NCBI RefSeq assembly: GCF_003725695.1
Contig: NZ_RJSE01000007.1
Coordinates: 248,001 to 312,000, forward strand
Source of the DNA: Nocardioides marmoriginsengisoli
Lineage (GTDB): Bacteria > Actinomycetota > Actinomycetes > Propionibacteriales > Nocardioidaceae
DNA: 64,000 nt
Direction: 5' to 3'
In this document: one piece after another, positions 8,514 through 15,694 of the stretch
How the letters are laid out: the number at the start of each line of letters is the position of its first letter
Position numbering within the stretch: the first letter of the stretch is position 1
Notes under the pieces: model-generated
The model's input: only the letters and a program-made list of their open reading frames with translations
Database searches by the model: none
Told to the model about the DNA's origin: nothing
Made by a program: the position numbers and the translations under genes

Positions 8514-9499
8514 CGGACGGTCTCCAATTCTTCGTCGTGGGTGGTCTCGGCAGTGCCGGTGTCGTGGCCGGTCAGCGCCAGGAAGACCTCGTCGAGGGTC
8601 GGCTTGTCGACGCTGACCGAGGTGATGCTGACGCCGGCCTGGCGGAGCCCGATCAGGACGTCGGCGGCGCCGTCGGCCAGGTCGAGGCCGACGTTGAGGC
8701 GCCCCGACTCGGGGGTGAGGACCGGCTCCTGGCCGACGATCCGCCGTACGACGTCCAGCGCGAGGTTCTGGTCGGCGCCGTCGGCGAGCTGCAGCTGAAG
8801 CGTCGAGTCGCCGACCGAGCTCTTGAGCTCGTCGGGCGTTCCCTCGGCGACCTTCACGCCGCGGTCGATCACGGCGATCCGGTCGGCGAGCTGGTCGGCC
8901 TCGTCGAGGTACTGGGTCGTCAGCAGGATGGTGCTGCCGTCGGCGACCAGGCCGCGGATGGTGTCCCACATCTGACCCCGGGTCCGCGGGTCGAGGCCGG
9001 TGGTCGGCTCGTCGAGGAAGATCAGCGGGGGACGGGTGATCAGGCTGGCGGCGAGGTCGAGCCGCCGCCGCATGCCGCCGGAGAACTGCGAGATCGGCTT
9101 GTCGGCCGCCTCCTCCAGGGCGAACTGGCCGAGCAGTCGCGCCGCGGTGTCCTTCGCCTCCTTGCTGGAGACGCCCTGGAGCCGGCCGAAGAGCCAGAGG
9201 TTCTCGGTGGCGGTCAGGTTCTCGTCGACCGACGCGTACTGGCCGGTGACGCCGAGCAGCTGGCGAATCCGGTGCGGCTCCTTCGCGACGTCGACGCCGA
9301 AGATCGACGCCGAGCCGCCGTCGATGGCGTGCAGCGTCGCCAGCATCTTCAGCATCGTGGTCTTGCCGGCGCCGTTCGGGCCGAGGACGCCGAAGATCTC
9401 GCCCTGGCGGACCTCCAGGTCGATCCCGTCGACCGCGTTGAAGGTGCCGAAGGTCTTGACCAGGCCGGTGGCCTGGACTGCGTTCGTGGTGGTGGGCAT
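8510..9499 (-). CDS. ABC transporter ATP-binding protein, DrrA-like
   Basis: The 329-residue ATPase has Walker A GPNGAGKT (40-47), a Q-loop at TGQYASVDENLT, the signature FSGGMRRR near 140, Walker B LIFLDEPT near 160 and a switch region ending LLTTQYLDEADQL. The C-terminal extension with a TLDEVFLALTG motif is typical of DrrA/daunorubicin-resistance ATPases. It energises the permease encoded immediately downstream with a 4-bp overlap. Upstream, the minus strand carries AAGGGAG as Shine-Dalgarno, a perfect 12-bp hairpin (9511-9541) abutting it, and three 11-bp-spaced repeats (9560-9592). Regulation by the neighbouring SARP regulator and by the leader hairpin is inferred from these elements. 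Confidence 0.92.
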   Translation of the reverse strand: MPTTTNAVQATGLVKTFGTFNAVDGIDLEVRQGEIFGVLGPNGAGKTTMLKMLATLHAIDGGSASIFGVDVAKEPHRIRQLLGVTGQYASVDENLTATENLWLFGRLQGVSSKEAKDTAARLLGQFALEEAADKPISQFSGGMRRRLDLAASLITRPPLIFLDEPTTGLDPRTRGQMWDTIRGLVADGSTILLTTQYLDEADQLADRIAVIDRGVKVAEGTPDELKSSVGDSTLQLQLADGADQNLALDVVRRIVGQEPVLTPESGRLNVGLDLADGAADVLIGLRQAGVSITSVSVDKPTLDEVFLALTGHDTGTAETTHDEELETVR

Positions 9500-9510
9500 C
9501 GGGTGCTCCC

Positions 9511-9541
9511 TTCCTGACCGGCACGGGTGGCCGGTCAGGAA
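9511..9541 (-). promoter_or_regulatory. Perfect leader hairpin abutting the ABC ATPase ribosome-binding site
   Basis: TTCCTGACCGGC (9511-9522) and GCCGGTCAGGAA (9530-9541) are perfect 12-bp arms around a 7-nt loop. On the minus strand the 3' arm runs directly into the AAGGGAG Shine-Dalgarno sequence of the gene starting at 9499, so folding could affect ribosome access. A dimeric repressor operator is the alternative. Confidence 0.5.
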
Positions 9542-9559
9542 GCAGCCTCCGGGCCCGCG

Positions 9560-9592
9560 GTTTCACCACGGCTTCACCCTGGTTTCACCGGC
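9560..9592 (-). promoter_or_regulatory. Three direct repeats with 11-bp period upstream of the ABC exporter
   Basis: On the minus strand the heptamers GGTGAAA, GGTGAAG and GGTGAAA are each separated by 4 bp (plus-strand cores TTTCACC at 61-67, CTTCACC at 72-78 and TTTCACC at 83-89 of the 9500s). Heptamers repeating every 11 bp are the known geometry of SARP operators; PhoP boxes (TTCACC cores) have the same spacing. They end about 60 nt before the ATPase start. Confidence 0.5.
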
Positions 9593-9636
9593 TCCCGGGG
9601 CTCGTTCGAGGTCCTCCGGGTGTCCACCAAACTAAA

Positions 9637-9680
9637 AGTCAGGCTTGACTGTTTGTTGTGGTTGGGCCGACGATGGACCG
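9637..9680 (+). promoter_or_regulatory. Promoter and candidate TetR operator for the acyl-CoA operon
   Basis: AGTCA (9637-9641) and TGACT (9646-9650) form an inverted repeat that overlaps a TTGACT -35 box (9645-9650). An 18-nt spacer leads to GACGAT (9669-9674), and 6 nt later comes the GTG at 9681. A repressor bound here would block its own operon. Confidence 0.5.
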
Positions 9681-10298
9681 GTGACGTCCACCCGGGTACC
9701 GCAGGAGGAGCGGTCGCGCTCGATGCGCCTCCGGCTCCTCGAGGCGACCGTGCAGTGCCTCGCCGAGCACGGCTGGGCCGGTACGTCGACCACGCTGATC
9801 TCGCAGCGGGCCGGAGTCAGCCGCGGTGCCCAGCTGCACCACTTCCCGACCAAGACCGACCTGGTGGTCGCGGCCGTCGAGCACCTGACGCTGGTCCGCG
9901 GCGACGAGCTCGCCCTGGCCGCGGCCGCGCTGCCCACCGGTCCGCGCCGCACCCGCGCCGTCCTCGAGATGCTCGGTGACCACTTCACCTCCGACGTCTT
10001 CGTCGCCGCCCTGGAGCTCTGGGTCGCGGCCCGCACCGACCCGGCGCTGCTGGCCGTGGTGGGTCCGTTCGAACGGGTCACCGGCCGGGAGACCCACAAG
10101 CTCACCGTCGAGATGCTCGACGCCGACGAGTCGCAACCCGGGAGCCGCGAGCTCGTCCAGGCCACCCTCGACCTGATCCGCGGCCTCGGTCTGGCCAACA
10201 CGATCAGCAACGACCAGGCGCGACGGTCGAGGATCCTCGACCGCTGGGCCGCCGTACTCGACGACGAATTGCCGCGTCGGAGCAAGGAGCAGGGATGA
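9681..10298 (+). CDS. TetR-family regulator of the acyl-CoA operon
   Basis: The product is about 205 residues. An N-terminal TetR helix-turn-helix is visible: LEATVQCLAEHGWAGTST, then ISQRAGVSRGAQLHHF, and TKTDLVVAAVEHL closing the domain. The C-terminal ligand domain has no recognisable ligand signature. Upstream in-frame TTG 9645 lies inside the likely -35 box, so the GTG at 9681, preceded by a -10-like hexamer at 6 nt, is preferred. The gene overlaps the next one by 4 bp (ATGA), making it the first gene of an operon that runs to about 19.7 kb. The family norm is repression relieved by a small ligand, here plausibly an acyl-CoA intermediate. Confidence 0.88.
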   Translation: MTSTRVPQEERSRSMRLRLLEATVQCLAEHGWAGTSTTLISQRAGVSRGAQLHHFPTKTDLVVAAVEHLTLVRGDELALAAAALPTGPRRTRAVLEMLGDHFTSDVFVAALELWVAARTDPALLAVVGPFERVTGRETHKLTVEMLDADESQPGSRELVQATLDLIRGLGLANTISNDQARRSRILDRWAAVLDDELPRRSKEQG

Positions 10299-11083
10299 AC
10301 GCCGTACTGGAAGCCGTGCTGGTCGACCTCGGTGCCGAGGGCGACGGACTGGCAGCGCTGGTGGCACCGCTCGACGAGGCCGGCTGGCGGACGGCGACGC
10401 CGGCCGAGGGGTGGGACATCGCGACCACGATCGCGCACCTCGCCTGGACCGACGAGGCGGCGATCGTCGCGGGCACCGACAAGGAGGCCTGGGACGCCGG
10501 CGTCCTGCGCGCGATGGCCGACCCGCTCGGGTTCGTCGACGCCGAGGCGTTCGCGGCGGCCGAGAAGCCCGGTGCCGAGATCTTCGCCTGGTGGCAGGTC
10601 GGCCGCCCGGCCCTGGTCACGATGCTCCGGGACTACCCGGAGGGCCAGAAGCTGCCCTGGTACGGACCCCCGATGAGCCCGGCCTCGATGGCCACGGCCC
10701 GGTTCATGGAGACCTGGGCGCACTCGCTCGACGTGCACGACGCCCTCGGGATCGCCTACGAGCCGACGGACAGGATCCGGCACGTCGCGCACCTGGGCGT
10801 GCGCACCCGGAACTTCTCCTTCGGCGTGCACGAGCTGCCGCCGCCGGCCGAGGAGTTCCGGATCGACCTGGTCGCGCCGTCCGGCGAGGTCTGGTCCTAC
10901 GGCCCGGAGGACGCGGGCCAGACGCTGACCGGATCGGCGTACGACTTCTGCCTGCTGGTCACCCAGCGGCGGCACCGCGACGACCTGGACCTGGTCGCCA
11001 CCGGAGCGGACGTCGACCGGTGGCTCGACATCGCCCAGGCCTTCGCGGGCCCGTCCGGCAAGGGCCGGGAGGCGTCGGCGTGA
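10295..11083 (+). CDS. TIGR03084-like DinB/maleylpyruvate isomerase-fold protein
   Basis: The 262-residue protein belongs to the mycothiol-dependent maleylpyruvate isomerase/DinB-like group and resembles the TIGR03084 family. The N-terminal four-helix bundle has EGWDIATTIAHLAWTDE with a likely metal-ligand His, and a second conserved segment ETWAHSLDVHDAL with two more His. A C-terminal SCP2-like part follows (from about 180, ending ADVDRWLDIAQAFAG). The biochemical role of TIGR03084 proteins is not established; they are commonly found beside AtuA-like and acyl-CoA genes in actinobacteria. It overlaps both neighbours by 4 bp, so its product is expected to be made with theirs. Confidence 0.82.
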   Translation: MNAVLEAVLVDLGAEGDGLAALVAPLDEAGWRTATPAEGWDIATTIAHLAWTDEAAIVAGTDKEAWDAGVLRAMADPLGFVDAEAFAAAEKPGAEIFAWWQVGRPALVTMLRDYPEGQKLPWYGPPMSPASMATARFMETWAHSLDVHDALGIAYEPTDRIRHVAHLGVRTRNFSFGVHELPPPAEEFRIDLVAPSGEVWSYGPEDAGQTLTGSAYDFCLLVTQRRHRDDLDLVATGADVDRWLDIAQAFAGPSGKGREASA

Positions 11084-12828
11084 GCATCGTGCGGATCGGC
11101 AACTGCTCCGGCTTCTACGGCGACCGGCTCACCGCGATGCGGGAGATGCTGGAAGGCGGCGAGCTGGACTACCTGACCGGCGACTACCTCGCCGAGCTCA
11201 CCCTGCTCATCCTCGGCAAGGACCAGCTCAAGGACTCCTCGCTCGGGTACGCACGCACCTTCGTCGCCCAGGTCGCCGACACCCTCGCGCTCGCGCTGGA
11301 GAAGAAGGTCCGGATCGTCGCGAACGCGGGCGGGCTCAACCCGGCCGGGCTCGCGACCAAGCTGACCGAGGTCGCCGCGTCGCTGGGTCTCGACGCCAGG
11401 ATCGCGTACGTCGACGGGGACAACCTCGCGCCCCGGGCCGCCGAGCTCGGCCTCGGCAACGCCCTCACCGCCAACGCCTACCTGGGTGCCTTCGGGATCG
11501 CCCGCGCCCTCGAAGCCGGCGCGGACATCGTCGTCACCGGCCGGGTCACCGACGCCTCGGTCGTGGTCGGGCCGGCGATCGCGCACCACGGCTGGACGCC
11601 CACGTCGTACGACGAGCTGGCCGGCGCCGTCGTCGCGGGCCACATCATCGAGTGCGGCACCCAGGCCACCGGCGGCAACTTCTCCGGGTTCCTGGACCTG
11701 CCGCGCAGCGCCGAGCCGCTCGGCTTCCCGCTGGCCGAGGTCGCCGCCGACGGCTCCTTCGTGGTGACCAAGCACGCCGGCACCGGCGGGCTGGTCTCGG
11801 TGGACACCGTCACCGCGCAGCTGGTCTACGAGATCCAGACGACCCGCTACCTCGGGCCGGACGTCATCACCGACCTCTCCTCGATCCAGCTCGCCGAGGA
11901 CGGCGCCGACCGGGTCCGGGTCAGCGGTGTCACCGGGACGCCGCCGCCGGCGACGCTCAAGGTCTGCGTGAACGAGCTCGGCGGCTTCCGCAACCAGATG
12001 GAGTTCGTGCTCACCGGGCTCGACATCGACGCCAAGGCGGCCTGGATCCGCACCCAGCTCGAAGCCCGGCTGGCGGTCAGCCCGCCGGCCGAGGTGCACT
12101 GGTCGCTCGGCTCCCGGCCGGCTCCGGACGCCGACACCGAGGAGGGCGCCTCCTGCCTGCTCCGGGTCACCGTCAAGGACCCGTCCGCGGACGCCGTCGG
12201 CAAGCCCTTCACCGCGGCCGCGGTCGAGCTGGCGCTGGCGTCGTACCCGGGCTTCACGATGACCGCGCCTCCGGGCCGCGGGTCGCCGTACGGGATCTAC
12301 CGGCCGGCGTACGTCGACCGTGCCGAGGTCACCGAGACGGTGCACCTGTGGGACGGGACGACCGTCGCGATCGCTCCGCCCCCGGACGTCGCAGCCCCGG
12401 ACGTCGCAGCCCCGGACGTCGAGCCTGTCGAGACGCCTCCGGACGTCGAGCCTGTCGAGACGCCCGCAGCCGACGCCCCGACCTCGATCCACCCGCTCGG
12501 CACCTTCGTGCACGCCCGGTCCGGCGACAAGGGCGGCGACGCCAACGTGGGCCTGTGGATCGGTGGTGAGCGAGGCGAGCTGCGCGACCGGCGGATCGGC
12601 TGGCTGCTGCACCTGATCACCCCGGACGCGATCAAGCAGCTGCTGCCGGAGGCGGCGGACCTGGCCGTCGAGGTCTACCCGCTGCCGAACCTCGGCGGTG
12701 TCAACGTCCTGATCCGCGGGCTGCTCGGCGACGGTGTCGCGGCGAGCACACGGTTCGACCCGCAGGCCAAGGCCGTCGGCGAGTGGCTGCGGTCGCGGCA
12801 CGTGCACGTCCCCGAGGAGTTGCTGTGA
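11080..12828 (+). CDS. AtuA-like (DUF1446) protein with element-expanded interdomain linker
   Basis: The 582-residue protein fits the acyclic terpene utilisation AtuA family. A large N-terminal DUF1446 domain spans about 1-430, with IGNCSGFYGDR at the start, NAGGLNPAGLA and VTGRVTDASV. A small C-terminal ferredoxin-fold-like domain follows from about 470 (FVHARSGDKGGDAN). Residues 434-461 of the linker are encoded by two 15-bp units and two full copies of the dispersed element, reading PDVAAPDVAA then PDVEPVETP twice. AtuA is needed for citronellol/geraniol catabolism in Pseudomonas, but its reaction is unknown. The GTG start at 11080 overlaps the upstream stop by 4 bp. It sits with acyl-CoA carboxylase and dehydrogenase genes, the same company as in Pseudomonas atu clusters. 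Confidence 0.88.
   Translation: MSIVRIGNCSGFYGDRLTAMREMLEGGELDYLTGDYLAELTLLILGKDQLKDSSLGYARTFVAQVADTLALALEKKVRIVANAGGLNPAGLATKLTEVAASLGLDARIAYVDGDNLAPRAAELGLGNALTANAYLGAFGIARALEAGADIVVTGRVTDASVVVGPAIAHHGWTPTSYDELAGAVVAGHIIECGTQATGGNFSGFLDLPRSAEPLGFPLAEVAADGSFVVTKHAGTGGLVSVDTVTAQLVYEIQTTRYLGPDVITDLSSIQLAEDGADRVRVSGVTGTPPPATLKVCVNELGGFRNQMEFVLTGLDIDAKAAWIRTQLEARLAVSPPAEVHWSLGSRPAPDADTEEGASCLLRVTVKDPSADAVGKPFTAAAVELALASYPGFTMTAPPGRGSPYGIYRPAYVDRAEVTETVHLWDGTTVAIAPPPDVAAPDVAAPDVEPVETPPDVEPVETPAADAPTSIHPLGTFVHARSGDKGGDANVGLWIGGERGELRDRRIGWLLHLITPDAIKQLLPEAADLAVEVYPLPNLGGVNVLIRGLLGDGVAASTRFDPQAKAVGEWLRSRHVHVPEELL
12384..12462 (+). repeat. Tandem copies of the dispersed element inside the AtuA-like gene
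   Basis: Two 15-bp units (GGACGTCGCAGCCCC at 12384 and 12399) are followed by full element copies at 12414-12435 and 12441-12462, 27 bp apart. All are in the frame encoding DVEPVET. They fall in the linker between the two domains, so the reading frame and folds are kept. Confidence 0.85.
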
Positions 12829-12877
12829 TCACCGGTTGGTCAGATCCGTCCGCCGCATCGGCCCAGAGGAGCCCGGC

Positions 12878-14020
12878 ATGACCGTGTACAACGAGGACCG
12901 GCTCGCGCTCCAGGCGAGCGCGCGCACGTTCGTCGAGCGGGAGATCGCCCCGCACCTCCAGGAGTGGGAGGACGCCTGCGAGATCCCGCGGTCGCTCCAC
13001 CAGGCCGCGGCGAAGGCGGGACTGCTCGCGCTCGGGTTCCCCGAGGAGGCGGGTGGCGACGGGGGCGACCTCGTCGACGCGACCGTGATGCAGGAGGCGT
13101 TCTTCGCCGCGGGTGCCTCGTCGGGCCTGATGGCCGGTCTCTTCACCCACGGCATCGCACTGCCGCACCTCGTCGCGAACGGGAGCGCCGACCTGATCGA
13201 CCGCTACGTGCGCCCGACGCTGGCCGGCGACCTGATCGGGTCGCTCGCGGTGACCGAGCCGAACGGCGGCTCCGACGTCGCGGGCATCACCACCACCGCG
13301 GTCCGCGACGGCGACCACTACGTCATCAACGGCGCCAAGACCTTCATCACCTCCGGTGTCCGCGCCGACTTCGTGACCACCGCGGTGCGCACCGGCGGAC
13401 CGGGCCACGCCGGCCTCTCGCTGATCGTGGTCGACAAGGGCACGCCCGGGTTCACCGTCGACCGGTCGCTGAAGAAGATGGGCTGGCACTGCTCCGACAC
13501 CGCCGAGCTCGGGTACGCCGACGTACGGGTCCCGGTGACGAACCTCGTGGGCGAGGAGAACCAGGGCTTCTACTACATCGCCGAGCAGTTCGTCGTCGAG
13601 CGGATCGGCCTCGCGGTGCACGGCTACGGGATCGCCGCTCGCGCGCTCGAGCTCACTGCCCAGTACTGCCGCGACCGGCAGACGTTCGGCAAGCCGCTGA
13701 TCGCCAACCAGGTCGTCCGGCACAAGCTGGTCGAGATGCGCCGGCTGGTGGAGATCTCGCGCAGCTACACGCACGAGGTGATCGCGCGGCATGCCGCCGG
13801 TGAGAACGTGATCGCCGAGGCCTGCCTCGCCAAGCAGACCGCCGTCGAGGCGTGCGAGGCGGTCGTCGACGCGGCCGTCCAGCTGCACGGCGGCACCGGC
13901 TACATGCACGGCACCGAAGTGGAACGCCACTACCGGGATTCGCGGATCCTGCCTATCGGAGGAGGAGCAACAGAAGTGCTCACCGACCTTGCCGCCCGAC
14001 TGCTCGGGTACACCTCATGA
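12878..14020 (+). CDS. Acyl-CoA dehydrogenase
   Basis: The 380-residue FAD enzyme oxidises an acyl-CoA at the alpha-beta bond. Family segments include GSLAVTEPNGGSDVAGITT (FAD/substrate region, about 120-140), GAKTFITSG, QTFGKPLIANQ (about 270), and the C-terminal QLHGGTGYMHGTEVERHYRDSR. In that last segment the residue after GYMHG is Thr-Glu, and Glu is the usual catalytic base position for short-chain and branched-chain members; exact assignment needs an alignment. The ATG at 12878 has a GAGGAG Shine-Dalgarno and is the only good start after the 49-bp gap from the AtuA-like gene. It overlaps the carboxylase beta gene by 4 bp. It may be the isovaleryl- or citronellyl-type dehydrogenase of the pathway. 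Confidence 0.9.
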   Translation: MTVYNEDRLALQASARTFVEREIAPHLQEWEDACEIPRSLHQAAAKAGLLALGFPEEAGGDGGDLVDATVMQEAFFAAGASSGLMAGLFTHGIALPHLVANGSADLIDRYVRPTLAGDLIGSLAVTEPNGGSDVAGITTTAVRDGDHYVINGAKTFITSGVRADFVTTAVRTGGPGHAGLSLIVVDKGTPGFTVDRSLKKMGWHCSDTAELGYADVRVPVTNLVGEENQGFYYIAEQFVVERIGLAVHGYGIAARALELTAQYCRDRQTFGKPLIANQVVRHKLVEMRRLVEISRSYTHEVIARHAAGENVIAEACLAKQTAVEACEAVVDAAVQLHGGTGYMHGTEVERHYRDSRILPIGGGATEVLTDLAARLLGYTS

Positions 14021-15684
14021 CCACGACCGACACCACTGCCGCGGACGCAGCGAGCCCGGACGTCGAGCCTGTCGAGACGCCTGAACCCAGCCGCCGCGAC
14101 TCCATGCTCGCCAAGCTCGCCGACCTGGACGCCGAGCACGCGAAGGCGGTCCTCGGTGGTGGCGAGCGCGCGATCGAGCGGCACCACAAGCGCGACAAGC
14201 TGCTGCCCCGCGAGCGGATCGAGCTGCTCATCGACCCCGGTACGGCGTTCCTCGAGCTCTCCCCGCTGGCCGGCTGGGGCTCGGACTTCGCCGTCGGCGC
14301 GAGCGTGGTCACCGGCATCGGCGTGATCGAGGGCGTCGAGTGCCTGATCACCGCGAACGACCCCACCGTCAAGGGCGGCGCCTCGAACCCCTGGACGCTG
14401 AAGAAGGGCTTCCGGGCCTCGCAGATCGCCGAGGAGAACAACCTCCCGACGGTCGCGCTCGTCGAGTCCGGCGGCGCCGACCTGCCCACGCAGAAGGACA
14501 TCTTCATCCCCGGCGGCAAGATGTTCCGCGACATCACCCGGTCCTCGGCGGCCCGGGTCCCGACGATCGCGCTGGTCTTCGGCAACTCCACCGCCGGCGG
14601 CGCCTACATCCCCGGGATGAGCGACTACACCGTGATGGTGAAGGAGAAGGCGAAGGTCTTCCTCGGCGGTCCGCCGCTGGTGAAGATGGCGACCGGCGAG
14701 GAGTCCGACGACGAGTCGCTGGGCGGTGCCGAGATGCACGCCCGGATCTCCGGTCTGGCCGACTACCTGGCCGTCGACGAGCATGACGCGATCCGGATCG
14801 GCCGGCGGATCGTCGCGCGGTTGAACCAGCAGAAGCGCGGGCGCGCTGCGGGCGTCTCGACAGGCTCGACGTCCGGATCGGTGACCTACGCCGAGCCCGA
14901 GGCCGACCCCGAGGAGCTGCTCGACCTGATCCCGACCGACCTCAAGGAGCCGTTCGACCCCCGCGACGTGATCGCCCGGATCGCGGACGGCCGGTCGGCG
15001 ACGAACGGTGCCGTCTTCGACGAGTTCAAGCCGCTCTACGGCAACTCGCTGGTGACCGGCTGGGCGAAGATCCACGGCCAGCAGGTCGGCATCCTCGCCA
15101 ACGCCCAGGGGGTGCTGTTCTCCGAGGAGGCGCAGAAGGCGACCCAGTTCATCCAGCTCGCCAACCAGGTCGACGTGCCGCTGCTCTTCCTGCAGAACAC
15201 CACCGGCTACATGGTCGGCGCGGAGTACGAGCAGGGCGGGATCATCAAGCACGGCGCCCAGATGATCAACGCGGTCAGCAACTCGAAGGTCCCGCACCTG
15301 ACCGTGGTGATGGCGGCGTCGTACGGGGCGGGCAACTACGGCATGAACGGTCGCGCCTTCGACCCGCGGTTCCTGTTCACCTGGCCGAGCGCGAAGTCCG
15401 CGGTGATGGGACCGGCCCAGCTCGCCGGCGTCCTGGAGATCGTCGCGAAGCAGTCCGCCGAGTCCAAGGGGCAGGAGTTCGACGCCGAGGGGTTCGGCGC
15501 GATCAAGGCGATGGTCGAGGCGCAGATCGAGGAGCAGTCGATGCCGTACTTCCTCTCCGGGATGGTCTACGACGACGGCGTCATCGATCCGCGGGACACC
15601 CGCACCGTCCTGGGCATCTGCCTGTCCGTGATCAACAACAAGCCCATCGAGGGCACGGACCGCTTCGGCGTCTTCCGGATGTGA
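14017..15684 (+). CDS. Acyl-CoA carboxylase beta subunit (carboxyltransferase), MCC/GCC/PCC type
   Basis: The 555-residue carboxyltransferase transfers CO2 from carboxybiotin to an acyl-CoA. The N-terminal half holds RDKLLPRERIELLID, the acyl-CoA pocket GGSDLPTQ-like GGADLPTQ and FGNSTAGGAYIPGMSDY. The C-terminal half holds FLQNTTGYMVG and GAGNYGMNGRAF. This pattern is closest to methylcrotonyl/geranyl-CoA carboxylases rather than AccD6-type enzymes; substrate is not settled by sequence reading. Two in-frame copies of the dispersed element interrupt it: residues about 14-22 (PDVEPVETP) and about 279-286 (VSTGSTSG), both in loops between conserved blocks. The ATG overlaps the preceding stop by 4 bp; the alpha subunit follows after 10 bp. 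Confidence 0.93.
   Translation: MTTTDTTAADAASPDVEPVETPEPSRRDSMLAKLADLDAEHAKAVLGGGERAIERHHKRDKLLPRERIELLIDPGTAFLELSPLAGWGSDFAVGASVVTGIGVIEGVECLITANDPTVKGGASNPWTLKKGFRASQIAEENNLPTVALVESGGADLPTQKDIFIPGGKMFRDITRSSAARVPTIALVFGNSTAGGAYIPGMSDYTVMVKEKAKVFLGGPPLVKMATGEESDDESLGGAEMHARISGLADYLAVDEHDAIRIGRRIVARLNQQKRGRAAGVSTGSTSGSVTYAEPEADPEELLDLIPTDLKEPFDPRDVIARIADGRSATNGAVFDEFKPLYGNSLVTGWAKIHGQQVGILANAQGVLFSEEAQKATQFIQLANQVDVPLLFLQNTTGYMVGAEYEQGGIIKHGAQMINAVSNSKVPHLTVVMAASYGAGNYGMNGRAFDPRFLFTWPSAKSAVMGPAQLAGVLEIVAKQSAESKGQEFDAEGFGAIKAMVEAQIEEQSMPYFLSGMVYDDGVIDPRDTRTVLGICLSVINNKPIEGTDRFGVFRM
14058..14079 (+). repeat. Dispersed element in the carboxylase beta gene, forward copy
   Basis: An exact 22-bp copy (GGACGTCGAGCC then TGTCGAGACG) translated as DVEPVET near the N-terminus, ahead of the conserved domain. 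Confidence 0.85.
14853..14874 (-). repeat. Dispersed element in the carboxylase beta gene, reverse copy
   Basis: An exact reverse-orientation copy (CGTCTCGACAGG then CTCGACGTCC) translated as VSTGSTS in the middle of the protein, in the loop linking the two crotonase-like halves. Confidence 0.85.
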
Positions 15685-15694
15685 AGGAAACCCG

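Noticed and set aside
4477-9541. Antibiotic biosynthetic gene cluster
   Set aside because: A SARP gene and an exporter are present but no synthase, NRPS, terpene cyclase or tailoring set accompanies them.
12384-12462. Possible CRISPR-like array
   Set aside because: Units are 15 and 27 bp with near-identical or no spacers, lie in frame within a gene and have no cas genes nearby.
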